Positions 1 to 8,603 are shown, numbered from the stretch's first letter. The stretch: 42,861 nt of DNA from Prevotella sp. UBA5379 (GCA_002409785.1 DHOX01000032.1:1-42861), one strand, 5' to 3'. The notes: a model not told the origin generated them from the sequence alone. Numbers and translations are program-made.

Positions 1-1256
1 GGTTTTAAGATAGCATAAGTCAAAGTAGCTTTCGGCCGGAACATCCAGAAATGATAATGGTATGTTCCCTGAGAATAATGTGCATCACTGGCTCCTAGAC
101 CAGCAACATAACCGAGACCCTTTACGTGTCCCTTCAGCTCTCCAAACAGGTAGAGATTACTATTGTGCATATAATTCGCAGATTCCACATCACCGCTATA
201 GATGTTTCTAGTATATTTGACAGACTGTTGCAAGCCAAAAGATAGGGAGAACGGTTTCAGACGATTCTCATAAATGGCTTCCGACATCAACGACCAGGTG
301 TGTCCTCCGACGTGATATTCATAATCTGATCCTTCATTATTAAAATTGTACTGACGAGTTGAAATTGATGTCCCTGTAACGTTAGCTGTCATAGACTGAT
401 GCTTAGGCAACTGATGACAGAAATAAAGATCCAGGACAGGTGAGAAACTCCTGTCCCGGTCTAGAATTGTAGCCTCATGGTCCTGTGTTCCATCAATGAT
501 CCGACGATCATCGAAACTGCCGGGATTATGGCTGAAATTACCGGAGAGTGTTGCCTGGAACACATAAGAAGCAGAATCAGCCAGATTATATTTCAGTTCG
601 ATGTTGTTACAGAATTTACGATCACGTGTTTGCTGATCCTCCCTTGAGATCTTATAATGTGTACCATCATTCAACAGATAGTCAGCATCTTCCTTATTCC
701 TATCACCATCAAAATCCCAATAAGAGAAATCATAGACCAGGCCCAGCTCCGAATTTCTGTGGTTCAGTCTGGCATAGACAGAATGATCTCCATCCCAGGT
801 CGTCACTGAATTGGTCAGTTCTGTTCCTACCGTATACCCGGAATTACTACGACTGGTCCTGATATTGATGACATAAGCGATCCCCTCTCCATACCTTACT
901 CCCGGATTATCAATGAAATCAATATTTCTGATGCACTTAGGATCAAAAGCCATCAAGTCTTCCTTAGAAGCCAGTGCACCATTGAGACGCAATTGAACCT
1001 CCCCTTTGTTACTTAAAGTTTTAATGGTATGCATCGCCACGTCCACCTGAATATCCGGAAGAGACAATTTACCAAGCAGACTATAGCCATTAGTAGAACT
1101 CTGCTTTTGAGCCTCCGAAGGCAGGAGCAATTTACCATCGGCCTTGTTTACCACCTTTGCCGCTTCCACCTTTACCTCATTCAAATGTATCTCTTTCTGG
1201 GCAACAGTAGGTAATGCCAAGATAGCCACCCATAAAATCAAACCTATTCTTTTCAT
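1..1256 (-). CDS. Outer-membrane beta-barrel (TonB receptor-like) protein, C-terminus beyond window
   Basis: The minus strand is open from an ATG at 1256 to the left edge (about 418 codons), so the C-terminus is missing. The product begins with a signal peptide (MKRIGLILWVAILALPTVAQ), then a short plug-like segment with an EVKVEAAKV region near residue 27 and the phrase IRNIDFIDNPGVRYGEG near residue 105, as in plug domains of TonB-dependent receptors. The rest is rich in alternating aromatic and polar strands typical of an outer-membrane barrel. There is no carboxypeptidase-like domain at the N-terminus, unlike SusC. It most resembles the Bacteroidota 'outer membrane protein beta-barrel' family; the substrate cannot be read. 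It is divergent from the TonB receptor at 1481 and has its own good promoter at 1275-1307. Confidence 0.8.
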   Translation of the reverse strand, partial: MKRIGLILWVAILALPTVAQKEIHLNEVKVEAAKVVNKADGKLLLPSEAQKQSSTNGYSLLGKLSLPDIQVDVAMHTIKTLSNKGEVQLRLNGALASKEDLMAFDPKCIRNIDFIDNPGVRYGEGIAYVINIRTSRSNSGYTVGTELTNSVTTWDGDHSVYARLNHRNSELGLVYDFSYWDFDGDRNKEDADYLLNDGTHYKISREDQQTRDRKFCNNIELKYNLADSASYVFQATLSGNFSHNPGSFDDRRIIDGTQDHEATILDRDRSFSPVLDLYFCHQLPKHQSMTANVTGTSISTRQYNFNNEGSDYEYHVGGHTWSLMSEAIYENRLKPFSLSFGLQQSVKYTRNIYSGDVESANYMHNSNLYLFGELKGHVKGLGYVAGLGASDAHYSQGTYHYHFWMFRPKATLTYAILK

Positions 1257-1274
1257 CTCTGCTTGTTTTTTGAG

Positions 1275-1307
1275 GCAAAGATAAAAGGAGTAAGGCTTAA
1301 TGGCAAA
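1275..1307 (-). promoter_or_regulatory. Bacteroidota-type promoter of the outer-membrane protein gene
   Basis: On the minus strand TTTG (1307-1304) is followed after 20 bp by TATCTTTGC (1283-1275), a full match to the Bacteroidota -33/-7 pattern. The ATG at 1256 lies about 19 bases further on, so the leader is very short. Confidence 0.75.
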
Positions 1308-1425
1308 AAAAGAACCTGACATCTTCCTGACATTTTACGGACAGGAACGAAAAGATTCATATATCCACCATTTTTGTCTATCATAAAGAAGAATTATCCA
1401 CCAAATATATCATCATAAATAAGGA

Positions 1426-1457
1426 TTGCCGGAGAGCTTAAAAAGCAGTACTTTTGC
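1426..1457 (+). promoter_or_regulatory. Bacteroidota-type promoter of the TonB receptor-hemN-hemG operon
   Basis: TTG (1426-1428), 20 bp, then TACTTTTGC (1449-1457). The ATG at 1481 follows 23 bases later. This placement argues against the in-frame TTG at 1454, which lies inside the -7 box, as the start. Upstream, TTCCTG (1324-1329) and CAGGAA (1342-1347) form an inverted repeat between the two divergent promoters that could be an operator. Confidence 0.7.
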
Positions 1458-1480
1458 AAGCAAAAACAGAGACAACCATC

Positions 1481-3547
1481 ATGAAGTATTTATTACTCTC
1501 CACCCTTATGTTTTCCGCGTTGATGCACTCCGCAACAGTCCATGCCGGAAGTATTACCAAAATGTCAATCACAGATTCTATCCTCCATAAGCCCATAGCA
1601 CTGGATGAAGTAATTGTGACTTCTTACAAAGAGAAGAAAAGTTTTAAAGAAATCCCCGCTTCTGTATCTATCCTGTCAGCAGACGAATTGGACAAAGCCA
1701 ATATCACCGATTTCAAGGAGATCAGCTCGTACATTCCCAACCTCTATTTTCCAGACTACGGTTCTAAATTGACCTCACCACTATATATTCGCGGAATAGG
1801 TTCCAAACTGACCCCGTCAGTAGGACTCTATGTTGACGGGATACCTTTTTTTGAGAAATCAGTTTTCGATATAGACATGAATGAAGTCAGTCGTATAGAA
1901 GTTTTAAGAGGTCCGCAAGGTACACTTTACGGGCGAAACACGATGGGTGGCATCATCAATGTCTATACCAGGGATCCCCTGGACTACGAGGGGTTCAATT
2001 ACCGGCAAACTGTAGGGAACTACGGACAAACCGACTTTTCTGGAGCTTATTATGGAAAACTGTCAAAACAGGCAGGTTATTCCTTTTCCTCCGCCTACAG
2101 GCATAGTGATGGTTTCTTTACCAATGCATTTACAGGGAAGAAAGTGGATCGCTCCAATCATATCGCAACCAGAGGAAAACTACAATGGAAATCCAAGAAC
2201 GGACTGGACGGTCTGTTCGCTGTCAACTATGAATATACTGATCAGGGAGGTTATCCCTACGGACTTTACCATCCCACTACAGGAGTGACAGACAGCGTAA
2301 ACTATAATGATAGAAGTTCCTACCGGCAAGGAGTTCTGACAGCCGGGCTGACCTTTAAATATGAATATTCAGGAATGATATTCAGTTCCATAACCGGCTA
2401 CCAGAATCTGAATGACCGACAGGCCATAGACCAGGACTTCACCTCAAAGGCTAATCTTTTTGTAATTCAGACCAGTCACCAGAACCAATTTTCACAAGAA
2501 CTGGAAATGCGCTCTGCCGGTAATCATAAATGGAATTGGCTGAACGGTTTGTTCGGTTTTTATAATAAGGTTGACAGGACCGTGCTATTCAATGCACGAT
2601 ATGGCTATAAAGAACCCTCTTACGGAATAGCCATCTATCACCAGTCTACACTAAAAGACCTGTTTATCCGGAAACTTTCAGCCACAATAGGTGTGCGACT
2701 GGATATGGAAAGGGACAAGCAAGACTATACCGTATGGACCCAAACACAAGACAAGAATGAACTTTCCAAGCATTTGAATGACGGCAAGACCTTCACACAA
2801 TTCACCCCGAAATTTTCCTTACAGTACCAGTTTAATTCCGATGACATGATGTACGCCACGGTTACCCGTGGCTACAAAACGGGAGGGTTTAATGTATCTT
2901 TCTCTTCAGCCGAAGAACGAACCTACGCTCCGGAATACAGTTGGAATTATGAGATCGGCAGTAAACTATCCACTTTCAACGGTAAACTCCAGGCAGATGC
3001 AGCCCTGTTCTATATCGACTGGCGCCACCAGCAGATCTCACATCTGATTCCTAATGGACAGATTCTGACCAATGCGGGACGCTCCTATAGTAAAGGCGTG
3101 GAACTTTCTCTCAGGGCACATCCCACAGACCGGCTCAGTCTACAACTCGCCTACGGTTACACCCAGGCCAAATTCAGGAAATATCTCTATGGGACTGCCG
3201 ATTATTCGGGCAATTATACCCCCTATATTCCGCGACAAACCGTCATGTTAGGAGGTAATTACACTCTGGATCTGCATTCCCGCTATATTGACCGCCTGCT
3301 CTTTTCGGCCGAATATACAGCTATCGGGCGTCAATACTGGAATGAGGCAAATGCCGTAAGCCAGGGATTTTACGGGACCTTGAACGGCAAAATATCTGCG
3401 GTAAAGAAAAATATGACCGTCGACCTCTGGATAAAGAATGCTACCTCCAGGAAATACACGGCATACCTGTTCCCGTTAGGTCCTAACTATTTCGCAGAAA
3501 AGGGAAAACCACTCACCTTTGGGACGACCATTTCTTTCTCGATGTAA
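1481..3547 (+). CDS. TonB-dependent outer-membrane receptor, possible porphyrin/haem uptake
   Basis: A 688-residue receptor with a signal peptide (MKYLLLSTLMFSALMHSA, cut near VHAG). A TonB-box-like stretch (ALDEVIVTSYKEKK) and the plug domain (about residues 40-160) follow, with the hallmark VLRGPQGTLYGRNTMGG, then a 22-strand-type barrel ending in an aromatic-terminated strand (TTISFSM). The ATG at 1481 was chosen because it gives a clean signal peptide and sits just after the promoter. Substrate assignment is inference: the gene is the first of a tight cluster with hemN and hemG, and many Bacteroidales lack early tetrapyrrole synthesis and take up porphyrins. A siderophore or other ligand is possible; no haem-receptor FRAP/NPNL motif was seen. 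Confidence 0.85.
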   Translation: MKYLLLSTLMFSALMHSATVHAGSITKMSITDSILHKPIALDEVIVTSYKEKKSFKEIPASVSILSADELDKANITDFKEISSYIPNLYFPDYGSKLTSPLYIRGIGSKLTPSVGLYVDGIPFFEKSVFDIDMNEVSRIEVLRGPQGTLYGRNTMGGIINVYTRDPLDYEGFNYRQTVGNYGQTDFSGAYYGKLSKQAGYSFSSAYRHSDGFFTNAFTGKKVDRSNHIATRGKLQWKSKNGLDGLFAVNYEYTDQGGYPYGLYHPTTGVTDSVNYNDRSSYRQGVLTAGLTFKYEYSGMIFSSITGYQNLNDRQAIDQDFTSKANLFVIQTSHQNQFSQELEMRSAGNHKWNWLNGLFGFYNKVDRTVLFNARYGYKEPSYGIAIYHQSTLKDLFIRKLSATIGVRLDMERDKQDYTVWTQTQDKNELSKHLNDGKTFTQFTPKFSLQYQFNSDDMMYATVTRGYKTGGFNVSFSSAEERTYAPEYSWNYEIGSKLSTFNGKLQADAALFYIDWRHQQISHLIPNGQILTNAGRSYSKGVELSLRAHPTDRLSLQLAYGYTQAKFRKYLYGTADYSGNYTPYIPRQTVMLGGNYTLDLHSRYIDRLLFSAEYTAIGRQYWNEANAVSQGFYGTLNGKISAVKKNMTVDLWIKNATSRKYTAYLFPLGPNYFAEKGKPLTFGTTISFSM

Positions 3548-3623
3548 AAGGAATTCTCCTTACTCATCATCACCAAAGAGCTACCTGAAAAAGATATTTC
3601 AATTTTTAAAGAATATAAACAGC

Positions 3624-4997
3624 ATGACAACCGAAGAATTGATCAAGAAATATAACGTCCCCACCCCCCGCTATACCAGCTATCCCCCCGCCAACTATTT
3701 TAATGAAGCTTTTAAGGAAACCGATTACAGAAAAGCTATCGTTGACTCTAATCAGTTATCACCTAAATCTTTATCTTTCTACATCCATGTCCCCTTTTGC
3801 CCCCAACTCTGTTATTATTGCGGATGCAATTCCTATCCTATGGAAAAGAAAGCCACGGTAGAAGCCTATATGGAAGCCATTAAGAAAGAAATCAAACTGG
3901 TCATACCGCTATTAGACAGAAATCGGAAAATCGCTCAGATTCATTACGGAGGGGGCACTCCAACCGCCATCCCCTTACACTTCCTGAAAGAAATCAACGA
4001 ATTACTTCTCTCCTCTTTTCCACATATCGAACACCCGGAAATAGCCATAGAATGTCATCCGGGCTATCTCACAGAGAACAACTGGCTGGAGCTGTTGGAG
4101 GCAGGCTTCAATCGTTGCAGCATCGGAGTCCAGGATTTTGACGACAAGGTACTGAAGACCTGCAACAGGCGTCCGTCTCTCCTGCCCATGGAGACTATTT
4201 TACAATTGCTGCACTCGCATGGACTTACCGTTAACATGGATTTCATCTATGGTCTTCCCGGACAAACGGCAAAAAGTTTTGGAAGAGCCATCAACAAGGC
4301 TGCGCAACTCAAGCCGGACCGTCTCGTTACCTTCTCTTACGCCCATGTACCCTGGGTAAACAAAAACCAGTTGATTCTTGAAAAGGCAGGACTGCCACCG
4401 ACAGAGGAAAAAAGTCAGATGTACCGCCGGGCCGCAGAAATCATGACCGCCAACGGATATGTGCCCATCGGCCTGGATCACTTCGTACGGCCAGAGGATA
4501 CTCTGAACAAGGCCCTGCAAAACGGGCTGCTGAGCCGTAATTTCCAAGGCTATTGCACACGGGCGACGACAGGCCAGGTATATGCCTTCGGGGTGACCGG
4601 TATCAGCCAGTTGACAGCAGCATATTGTCAGAACTTACGCAGCATCCCGGAATATATTAAACTTGTCAATGAGGGACATCTGCCGGTAATGAGGGGATAT
4701 GCTCTGAACAAGGAAGAACAGTTGGTACGTGAAGTCATCACCACCCTGATGTGCAATGAACGGTTAAACTGGAAAGAACTCTCAGGACATATCGGCATTC
4801 CTGCAGAGGAAATCAAGCGCCGCCTGGCATACGATGAGAGCAAACTGAAAGAAATGGCAGAGGACGGAATCATTCTCTATTCACCAGACGAGATTAAGGT
4901 GAACCGAGGAAAGAATGTCTTTCTGCGCAATGTAGCTGCCGTATTCGATCCCCTCATGCGTAACGGGAAAGCAAAGAAATTCTCTAAACCGGTATAG
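3624..4997 (+). CDS. hemN: Oxygen-independent coproporphyrinogen III dehydrogenase
   Basis: A 457-residue radical-SAM enzyme, the same length as E. coli HemN. It converts coproporphyrinogen III to protoporphyrinogen IX without oxygen, in the cytoplasm. The iron-sulfur cluster motif is visible as PFCPQLCYYCGC, with cysteines at residues 59, 63, 66 and 68. The last cysteine distinguishes true HemN from the HemW-like paralogue. YGGGTPT and the N-terminal PRYTSYPPA also match the family. The ATG at 3624 is preferred; a longer frame upstream overlaps the receptor stop and is not conserved-looking. It lies 76 bp after the receptor and 55 bp before hemG, so the three are probably cotranscribed. Confidence 0.95.
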   Translation: MTTEELIKKYNVPTPRYTSYPPANYFNEAFKETDYRKAIVDSNQLSPKSLSFYIHVPFCPQLCYYCGCNSYPMEKKATVEAYMEAIKKEIKLVIPLLDRNRKIAQIHYGGGTPTAIPLHFLKEINELLLSSFPHIEHPEIAIECHPGYLTENNWLELLEAGFNRCSIGVQDFDDKVLKTCNRRPSLLPMETILQLLHSHGLTVNMDFIYGLPGQTAKSFGRAINKAAQLKPDRLVTFSYAHVPWVNKNQLILEKAGLPPTEEKSQMYRRAAEIMTANGYVPIGLDHFVRPEDTLNKALQNGLLSRNFQGYCTRATTGQVYAFGVTGISQLTAAYCQNLRSIPEYIKLVNEGHLPVMRGYALNKEEQLVREVITTLMCNERLNWKELSGHIGIPAEEIKRRLAYDESKLKEMAEDGIILYSPDEIKVNRGKNVFLRNVAAVFDPLMRNGKAKKFSKPV

Positions 4998-5052
4998 ATC
5001 TCACAGGAACCCGTTTTTGAGAATAAACGAGAATAAAAAATGACAAATCATT

Positions 5053-6408
5053 ATGGACGAAGAAGTTGATGTAGTCGTTATCGGTGCAGGAATTACAGGA
5101 CTAGTTACCACCTTCCTGTTACAGGAAAAAGGAATAAGGGTTTTACTATTGGAAAAGGCAGACCGCATAGGCGGACAGTTGCATACTCTCAGTGATGAGG
5201 GGTATTTATTCGAATCAGGACCAAATACCGGAGTCCTTTCCAACTGCGAAGTTGTAAAACTGTTTGAAAAGCTCCACGGTGACTGTTCCCCGCAGATTGC
5301 GCAACAGGAATCCAAGGTCAGGCTGATCTGGAAAAACGGGAGTTTCTGCCCATTACCCAGCAACCTGTCCACAGCCCTCTCCACCCAATTGTTCTCGTGG
5401 CATGATAAAGTGAACATACTTTTTGAACCTTTCCGCGAACAAGGAAATGATCCGTTTGAAAGTATCGCATCACTGGTCAAACGCCGCTTGGGAAAATCTT
5501 ATCTCAACTATGCCGTCGATCCCTTTATTTCAGGAGTATACGCCGGTGATCCGGATCGGCTGGTCACACGGTTCGCACTACCCAAACTTTATATGCTGGA
5601 ACACGAATACGGGAGTTTTATACGAGGATCCATCAAGCGTCATAAGGCCTTGGCCGAGGAGAAAAGACAAGGCATCAGCAAAGCAGTTTTTTCCGTGAAG
5701 GGAGGCTTTGAACAATTAGTAAAGGCCATCGGCAGGCAAATACCCGGCGACACCATCAAGACCCGGACAGGAAAGATCACCACTGAACCCGTTGCAGGCG
5801 GTTGGCTGACCACCCTCACGGACCAAGGGAAAAAGATCCATTCCAAATATGTCATCACCACAGTGCCCGCCTATGCCCTGCCTGCCATGCTCCCCTTTAT
5901 AACGGAGAAGGACATGCGACCTATTGCATCACTGGACTATGCCCCTATTATTCAGATAGGAGTAGGACTCAAAGATGGCAGCCTTGTTCCAAAAGCTTTC
6001 GGCGGACTGGTTCCATCTATTGAAAAGGAAAAAGTGCTGGGTATCCTTTTCAATTCTTCATGCTATAATGACAGAGCCCCCTCAGGAGCTGCCTCGTTGT
6101 CCTTTTTCTTCGGGGGGATGAAACATCAGGAAATGCTGGATCTGTCCGATCAGGAATTATACTCTCTGGTCACAGATGCCCTGCACAGGATGTTGTCATA
6201 CCCCAAAGGTACGCGACCGGATAAATTCCACGTTTTCCGGCATTCCAAGGCAATACCGCAATATGAAGCAGACAGTGAACGACGCATCAAAATTGTGGAA
6301 GAGTTACAGAGACAGTACAAAGGACTCATCCTGGCAGGAGGCCTGCGGGATGGCATAGGCCTTGCCGATCGAATCAAGCAAGCCACCCGACTGGCAAATA
6401 TAGTTTAA
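5053..6408 (+). CDS. hemG: Protoporphyrinogen oxidase, HemY-type FAD enzyme
   Basis: A 451-residue flavoprotein of the HemY/PPOX amine-oxidase-like family that oxidises protoporphyrinogen IX to protoporphyrin IX, the step after HemN. The N-terminal FAD-binding motif VVIGAGITGL (residues 8-17) is followed by the acidic end of strand two (LLLEKADRIGG). The C-terminal FAD-contact region reads LAGGLRDGIGLADRI, a variant of the usual GN-GVGL-D form. Bacteroidota often label this HemY-type protein hemG; it is unrelated to the E. coli flavodoxin-like HemG. No ferrochelatase follows within the window; the next gene is convergent with only 18 bp between stops. Confidence 0.9.
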   Translation: MDEEVDVVVIGAGITGLVTTFLLQEKGIRVLLLEKADRIGGQLHTLSDEGYLFESGPNTGVLSNCEVVKLFEKLHGDCSPQIAQQESKVRLIWKNGSFCPLPSNLSTALSTQLFSWHDKVNILFEPFREQGNDPFESIASLVKRRLGKSYLNYAVDPFISGVYAGDPDRLVTRFALPKLYMLEHEYGSFIRGSIKRHKALAEEKRQGISKAVFSVKGGFEQLVKAIGRQIPGDTIKTRTGKITTEPVAGGWLTTLTDQGKKIHSKYVITTVPAYALPAMLPFITEKDMRPIASLDYAPIIQIGVGLKDGSLVPKAFGGLVPSIEKEKVLGILFNSSCYNDRAPSGAASLSFFFGGMKHQEMLDLSDQELYSLVTDALHRMLSYPKGTRPDKFHVFRHSKAIPQYEADSERRIKIVEELQRQYKGLILAGGLRDGIGLADRIKQATRLANIV

Positions 6409-6426
6409 TTATTCCATGGCCAAGAT

Positions 6427-7296
6427 CTATGATCCCACCGTAATAATATATTCACTCATGAAACTCGAACCGGGCAGGAGTTGGTTCATCAGATATTTGT
6501 TCCGGAAATCTCCCTCATAGCCCACCTCATCATGGATGCCATACCAAGGTTCGATACAGACGAAAGGAGCATGCTTTCCGGCAGGGCTCCAGATCCCCAA
6601 AGCAGGTGCCTTTGTGTCCAGCGCGATGACAGTGTGCCTCGTTTTATCCAGGAGTTCAATATGCTGTAACTGACTACGGTCAAAGATCAAGGCATCATCA
6701 GCAAAATCCTCCTCGGTAAAATGTAACAGTCCATGATCCGTTTTCAACGGATGCCGGCTTTTGGTAATACATCCACCGACATTCCCGTACAGACGTTCAA
6801 GTTGGGTCTTGCCTAAATTCAGTGTTCCGGCCAGAGGCTCACCCTTTACTGCACCGGGCACCCGGAATGCAGGATGACCGCCGATCTGGAAATAAAGGAT
6901 CTTATGATCCGTATTTTCCACATGCCAGACCACATGAATATGATTACCGTCAAGGCGATAAGTAACGGCCAGATTAAAGTGAAAGGGATATACTTTCAAG
7001 GTCTCCTCATTCTCGTGAAAAGCGAAGGTAATATGATTCTCACCCTTTCTAATTACCGTAAATTCATTATCACGAGCAAAACCGTGGCGTGTCAAATGAT
7101 AAGGTATACCATCCAGTCGATAAGTATCCTTCCACAATCCGCAGACGATTGGAAAAAGGATCGGAGAATGGCGGTTCCAGTAGTCCTGGTCACCATCCCA
7201 TAGATACTCCACACCGTTTACGTCCCTGATGCTCTGAAGTTCAGCTCCCAGGGAAGACACACACAACGTAAGTTTGTCATTTCTGATCTGTTCCAT
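6427..7296 (-). CDS. Aldose 1-epimerase family protein, LacX-like
   Basis: A 289-residue cytoplasmic protein of the galactose-mutarotase fold. Landmarks are the start region LCVSSLGAELQSI, the motif HGFARDNEF with its catalytic-type histidine, GGHPAF in the middle, and FVCIEPWYGIHD near the C-terminus, as in the LacX subgroup of the aldose epimerases. These proteins interconvert alpha and beta anomers of hexoses or sugar phosphates; the actual sugar is not evident. No signal peptide. It stands alone on the minus strand, ending head-to-head with hemG, with a -7 box just upstream. Confidence 0.85.
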   Translation of the reverse strand: MEQIRNDKLTLCVSSLGAELQSIRDVNGVEYLWDGDQDYWNRHSPILFPIVCGLWKDTYRLDGIPYHLTRHGFARDNEFTVIRKGENHITFAFHENEETLKVYPFHFNLAVTYRLDGNHIHVVWHVENTDHKILYFQIGGHPAFRVPGAVKGEPLAGTLNLGKTQLERLYGNVGGCITKSRHPLKTDHGLLHFTEEDFADDALIFDRSQLQHIELLDKTRHTVIALDTKAPALGIWSPAGKHAPFVCIEPWYGIHDEVGYEGDFRNKYLMNQLLPGSSFMSEYIITVGS

Positions 7297-7322
7297 GTTT
7301 TAACCTTTAAGAGATTATTCTA

Positions 7323-7330
7323 CAAATATA
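7323..7330 (-). promoter_or_regulatory. -7 box upstream of the aldose epimerase gene
   Basis: The minus strand reads TATATTTG (7330-7323), matching TAnnTTTG, 27 bases before the ATG. No TTTG lies at 19-21 bp, so this is only a partial promoter match. Confidence 0.4.
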
Positions 7331-7610
7331 GCATTTTATTTTCAAACGGAAAAATATCTGACAAAATAAAACGATCAGGCAGCGGCTGCCTGTAATCCCA
7401 GTTACTGCCGGAATCTGGAAAGATAAATTCTCGGGAGCCCAACTTTATCCTATCCCAAGTCATATCACAGATTAAAGGGCTCCTTTTATTTTCAGAATAA
7501 TTATAGTCGTCTAATTGGCTATACAAATAAGCAGCAGTATATCTATGATTTTTATGGTCTTAAAGTCAGTCTGACGCCTGATTCTGGGAGGTATAGTCAT
7601 TGAGGAGCAA

Positions 7611-7666
7611 AATGCACCATTTCGGGGTACCATAATGCACCATTTTGGTGGAGCGAAATGCACCAT
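7611..7666. repeat. Three direct repeats with 23-bp period, possible transposon-end remnant
   Basis: AATGCACCAT occurs at 7611, 7634 and 7657, exactly 23 bp apart, with partly conserved spacers (TTCGGGG / TTTTGGTG / ATCGG). Regular short repeats of this kind occur at the ends of IS21-family elements, where they bind the transposase. No istA/istB genes are present here, so at most this is an orphan end. Confidence 0.6.
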
Positions 7667-7761
7667 ATCGGTCACAATTGACTATCACCGTGAGAATCAG
7701 TGACTATGATCCATTCTTATCGTTAACAAAACAACAATATTATTTGAGCCAAGATCGTCCT

Positions 7762-7797
7762 AAAACAAAAAATCGGACAAGGATCACTCCCCTCCGA
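7762..7797 (-). terminator. Rho-independent terminator of the candidate small RNA
   Basis: On the minus strand TCGGA (7797-7793) pairs with TCCGA (7777-7773), with additional G-C pairs inside, and is followed directly by a run of six T and then GTTTT (7772-7762). Confidence 0.55.
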
Positions 7798-8079
7798 CAC
7801 TCAGGTTTCCGCCTCACGGCGTTCACCTTTAACATAAACTCTTTTTTGATAATCCTGAAATTCTAACAATCTTTCACTTAATACCTATTCATTATCCTTA
7901 CATTCCAATCTTTATCTTTACCTTAACTAACACCTCTCGAAACAATCTTTTTTACCTTTACCTTAATCTAATACCTTTTTCACATCCTGAATCTTCAATC
8001 TTCTTGATTACCTTAAACTAATACCTTACTTCAAACTCTTACCTGATTACCAATCTCTAAACCTTCTAATTACCTATTG
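7762..8079 (-). ncRNA. Candidate structured small RNA of about 318 nt, unrecognised
   Basis: Transcription is predicted from the complete minus-strand promoter at 8117-8085 to a terminator at 7797-7762. The RNA's 5' two-thirds (8075-7870) is purine-rich and contains the core AGGT eleven times (ACCT on the plus strand), including three related blocks of the form AAGGTATTAG-TTAAGGTAA (plus-strand positions 7917-7935, 7957-7977, 8007-8028). Near the 3' end is a neat hairpin: AGGT-GAA-CGCC-GTGA-GGCG-GAA-ACCT (7828-7803), a GNRA loop with a symmetric internal loop. No reading frame of note runs through it. It does not match SRP, tmRNA, RNase P or any riboswitch I recognise. It could be a regulatory RNA or a leader. 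Boundaries are inferred. Confidence 0.45.
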
Positions 8080-8084
8080 ACGAT

Positions 8085-8117
8085 GCAAAGATAATCATTG
8101 TGTACGGACACACCAAA
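8085..8117 (-). promoter_or_regulatory. Bacteroidota-type promoter driving the candidate small RNA
   Basis: Minus strand TTTG (8117-8114), 20 bp, TATCTTTGC (8093-8085): a perfect match to the -33/-7 pattern although no protein gene starts nearby on that strand. Confidence 0.65.
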
Positions 8118-8570
8118 TATTTTCAGTATTTTTTGCATAAATAAATCTTGATTTTGATTTAAATCAATAGAAAGCTCCCAAAATAAGGTTAGTTAACCAT
8201 TCCTGTCAAAGAAAAGACCGGTAATGATCAATTCAAAAGAATCCATGATTCCACCAATCCATGATCTTATTCTGAAAGCAGCAACCTGCACACCTGCCAG
8301 ATCATTTAAGAGACCTGGCATTCTATTTTGACTTAAAAATCAATAAAAGTTGAAAGTCCCTACTGAAAACACTAATTTTTTATTACTTTTGCCGTTGGAC
8401 AAGCCCCATTGGTAAAACTCCCATTAATGTCTGCAAAGACTTTTACGATAATATATAATAGGTTTACCTGAAAAAGAAGCAAGCAGACAGGGTGTCCTAT
8501 CAGAAGCTGGAAAGGATAGAATTCCAGGCAAAAAAGATTTACGGATAAAAATACAAACGAAAGTTAAAGA
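8118..8570. other. Intergenic region without a convincing gene
   Basis: This AT-rich stretch holds no convincing gene. A hairpin TGCCAG (8295-8300) / CTGGCA (8315-8320) is followed by TTCTATTTT and may be a weak plus-strand terminator. TACTTTTGC at 8384-8392 matches a -7 box without a correctly spaced -33 element. A 28-codon open stretch at 8462-8548 looks protein-like but has no start codon. Confidence 0.4.
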
Positions 8571-8603
8571 TTTGGCTCTTCAGTTAGATTTAATTAACTT
8601 TGC
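8571..8603 (+). promoter_or_regulatory. Bacteroidota-type promoter of kdsA
   Basis: TTTG (8571-8574), 20 bp, TAACTTTGC (8595-8603), then ATG at 8623. This fixes the kdsA start at 8623: a TTG further upstream (8572) lies inside the -33 element. Confidence 0.75.

Noticed and set aside
1454..1480. TTG start for the TonB receptor 9 codons upstream of the ATG
   Set aside because: The TTG lies inside the -7 promoter box, and the ATG at 1481 begins a clean signal peptide.
3519..3623. N-terminal extension of HemN overlapping the receptor gene
   Set aside because: The extension is low-complexity and unlike HemN; ATG 3624 gives exactly the usual 457 residues.
7320..7526. A 68-codon minus-strand reading frame in the gap after the aldose epimerase
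   Set aside because: It starts with TTG, overlaps the -7 box of the aldose epimerase gene and shows no recognisable motif; more likely chance.
7762..8079. Type III toxin-antitoxin RNA (ToxI-like repeats before a toxin gene)
   Set aside because: The repeats are related but not regular tandem units, and no ToxN-sized reading frame follows the terminator on the same strand.
8462..8548. A 28-codon protein-like tail (contains KKKQADRVSYQKLERIEF) before kdsA
   Set aside because: No start codon, a stop directly upstream and no recognised relative; might be a gene remnant but cannot be supported.
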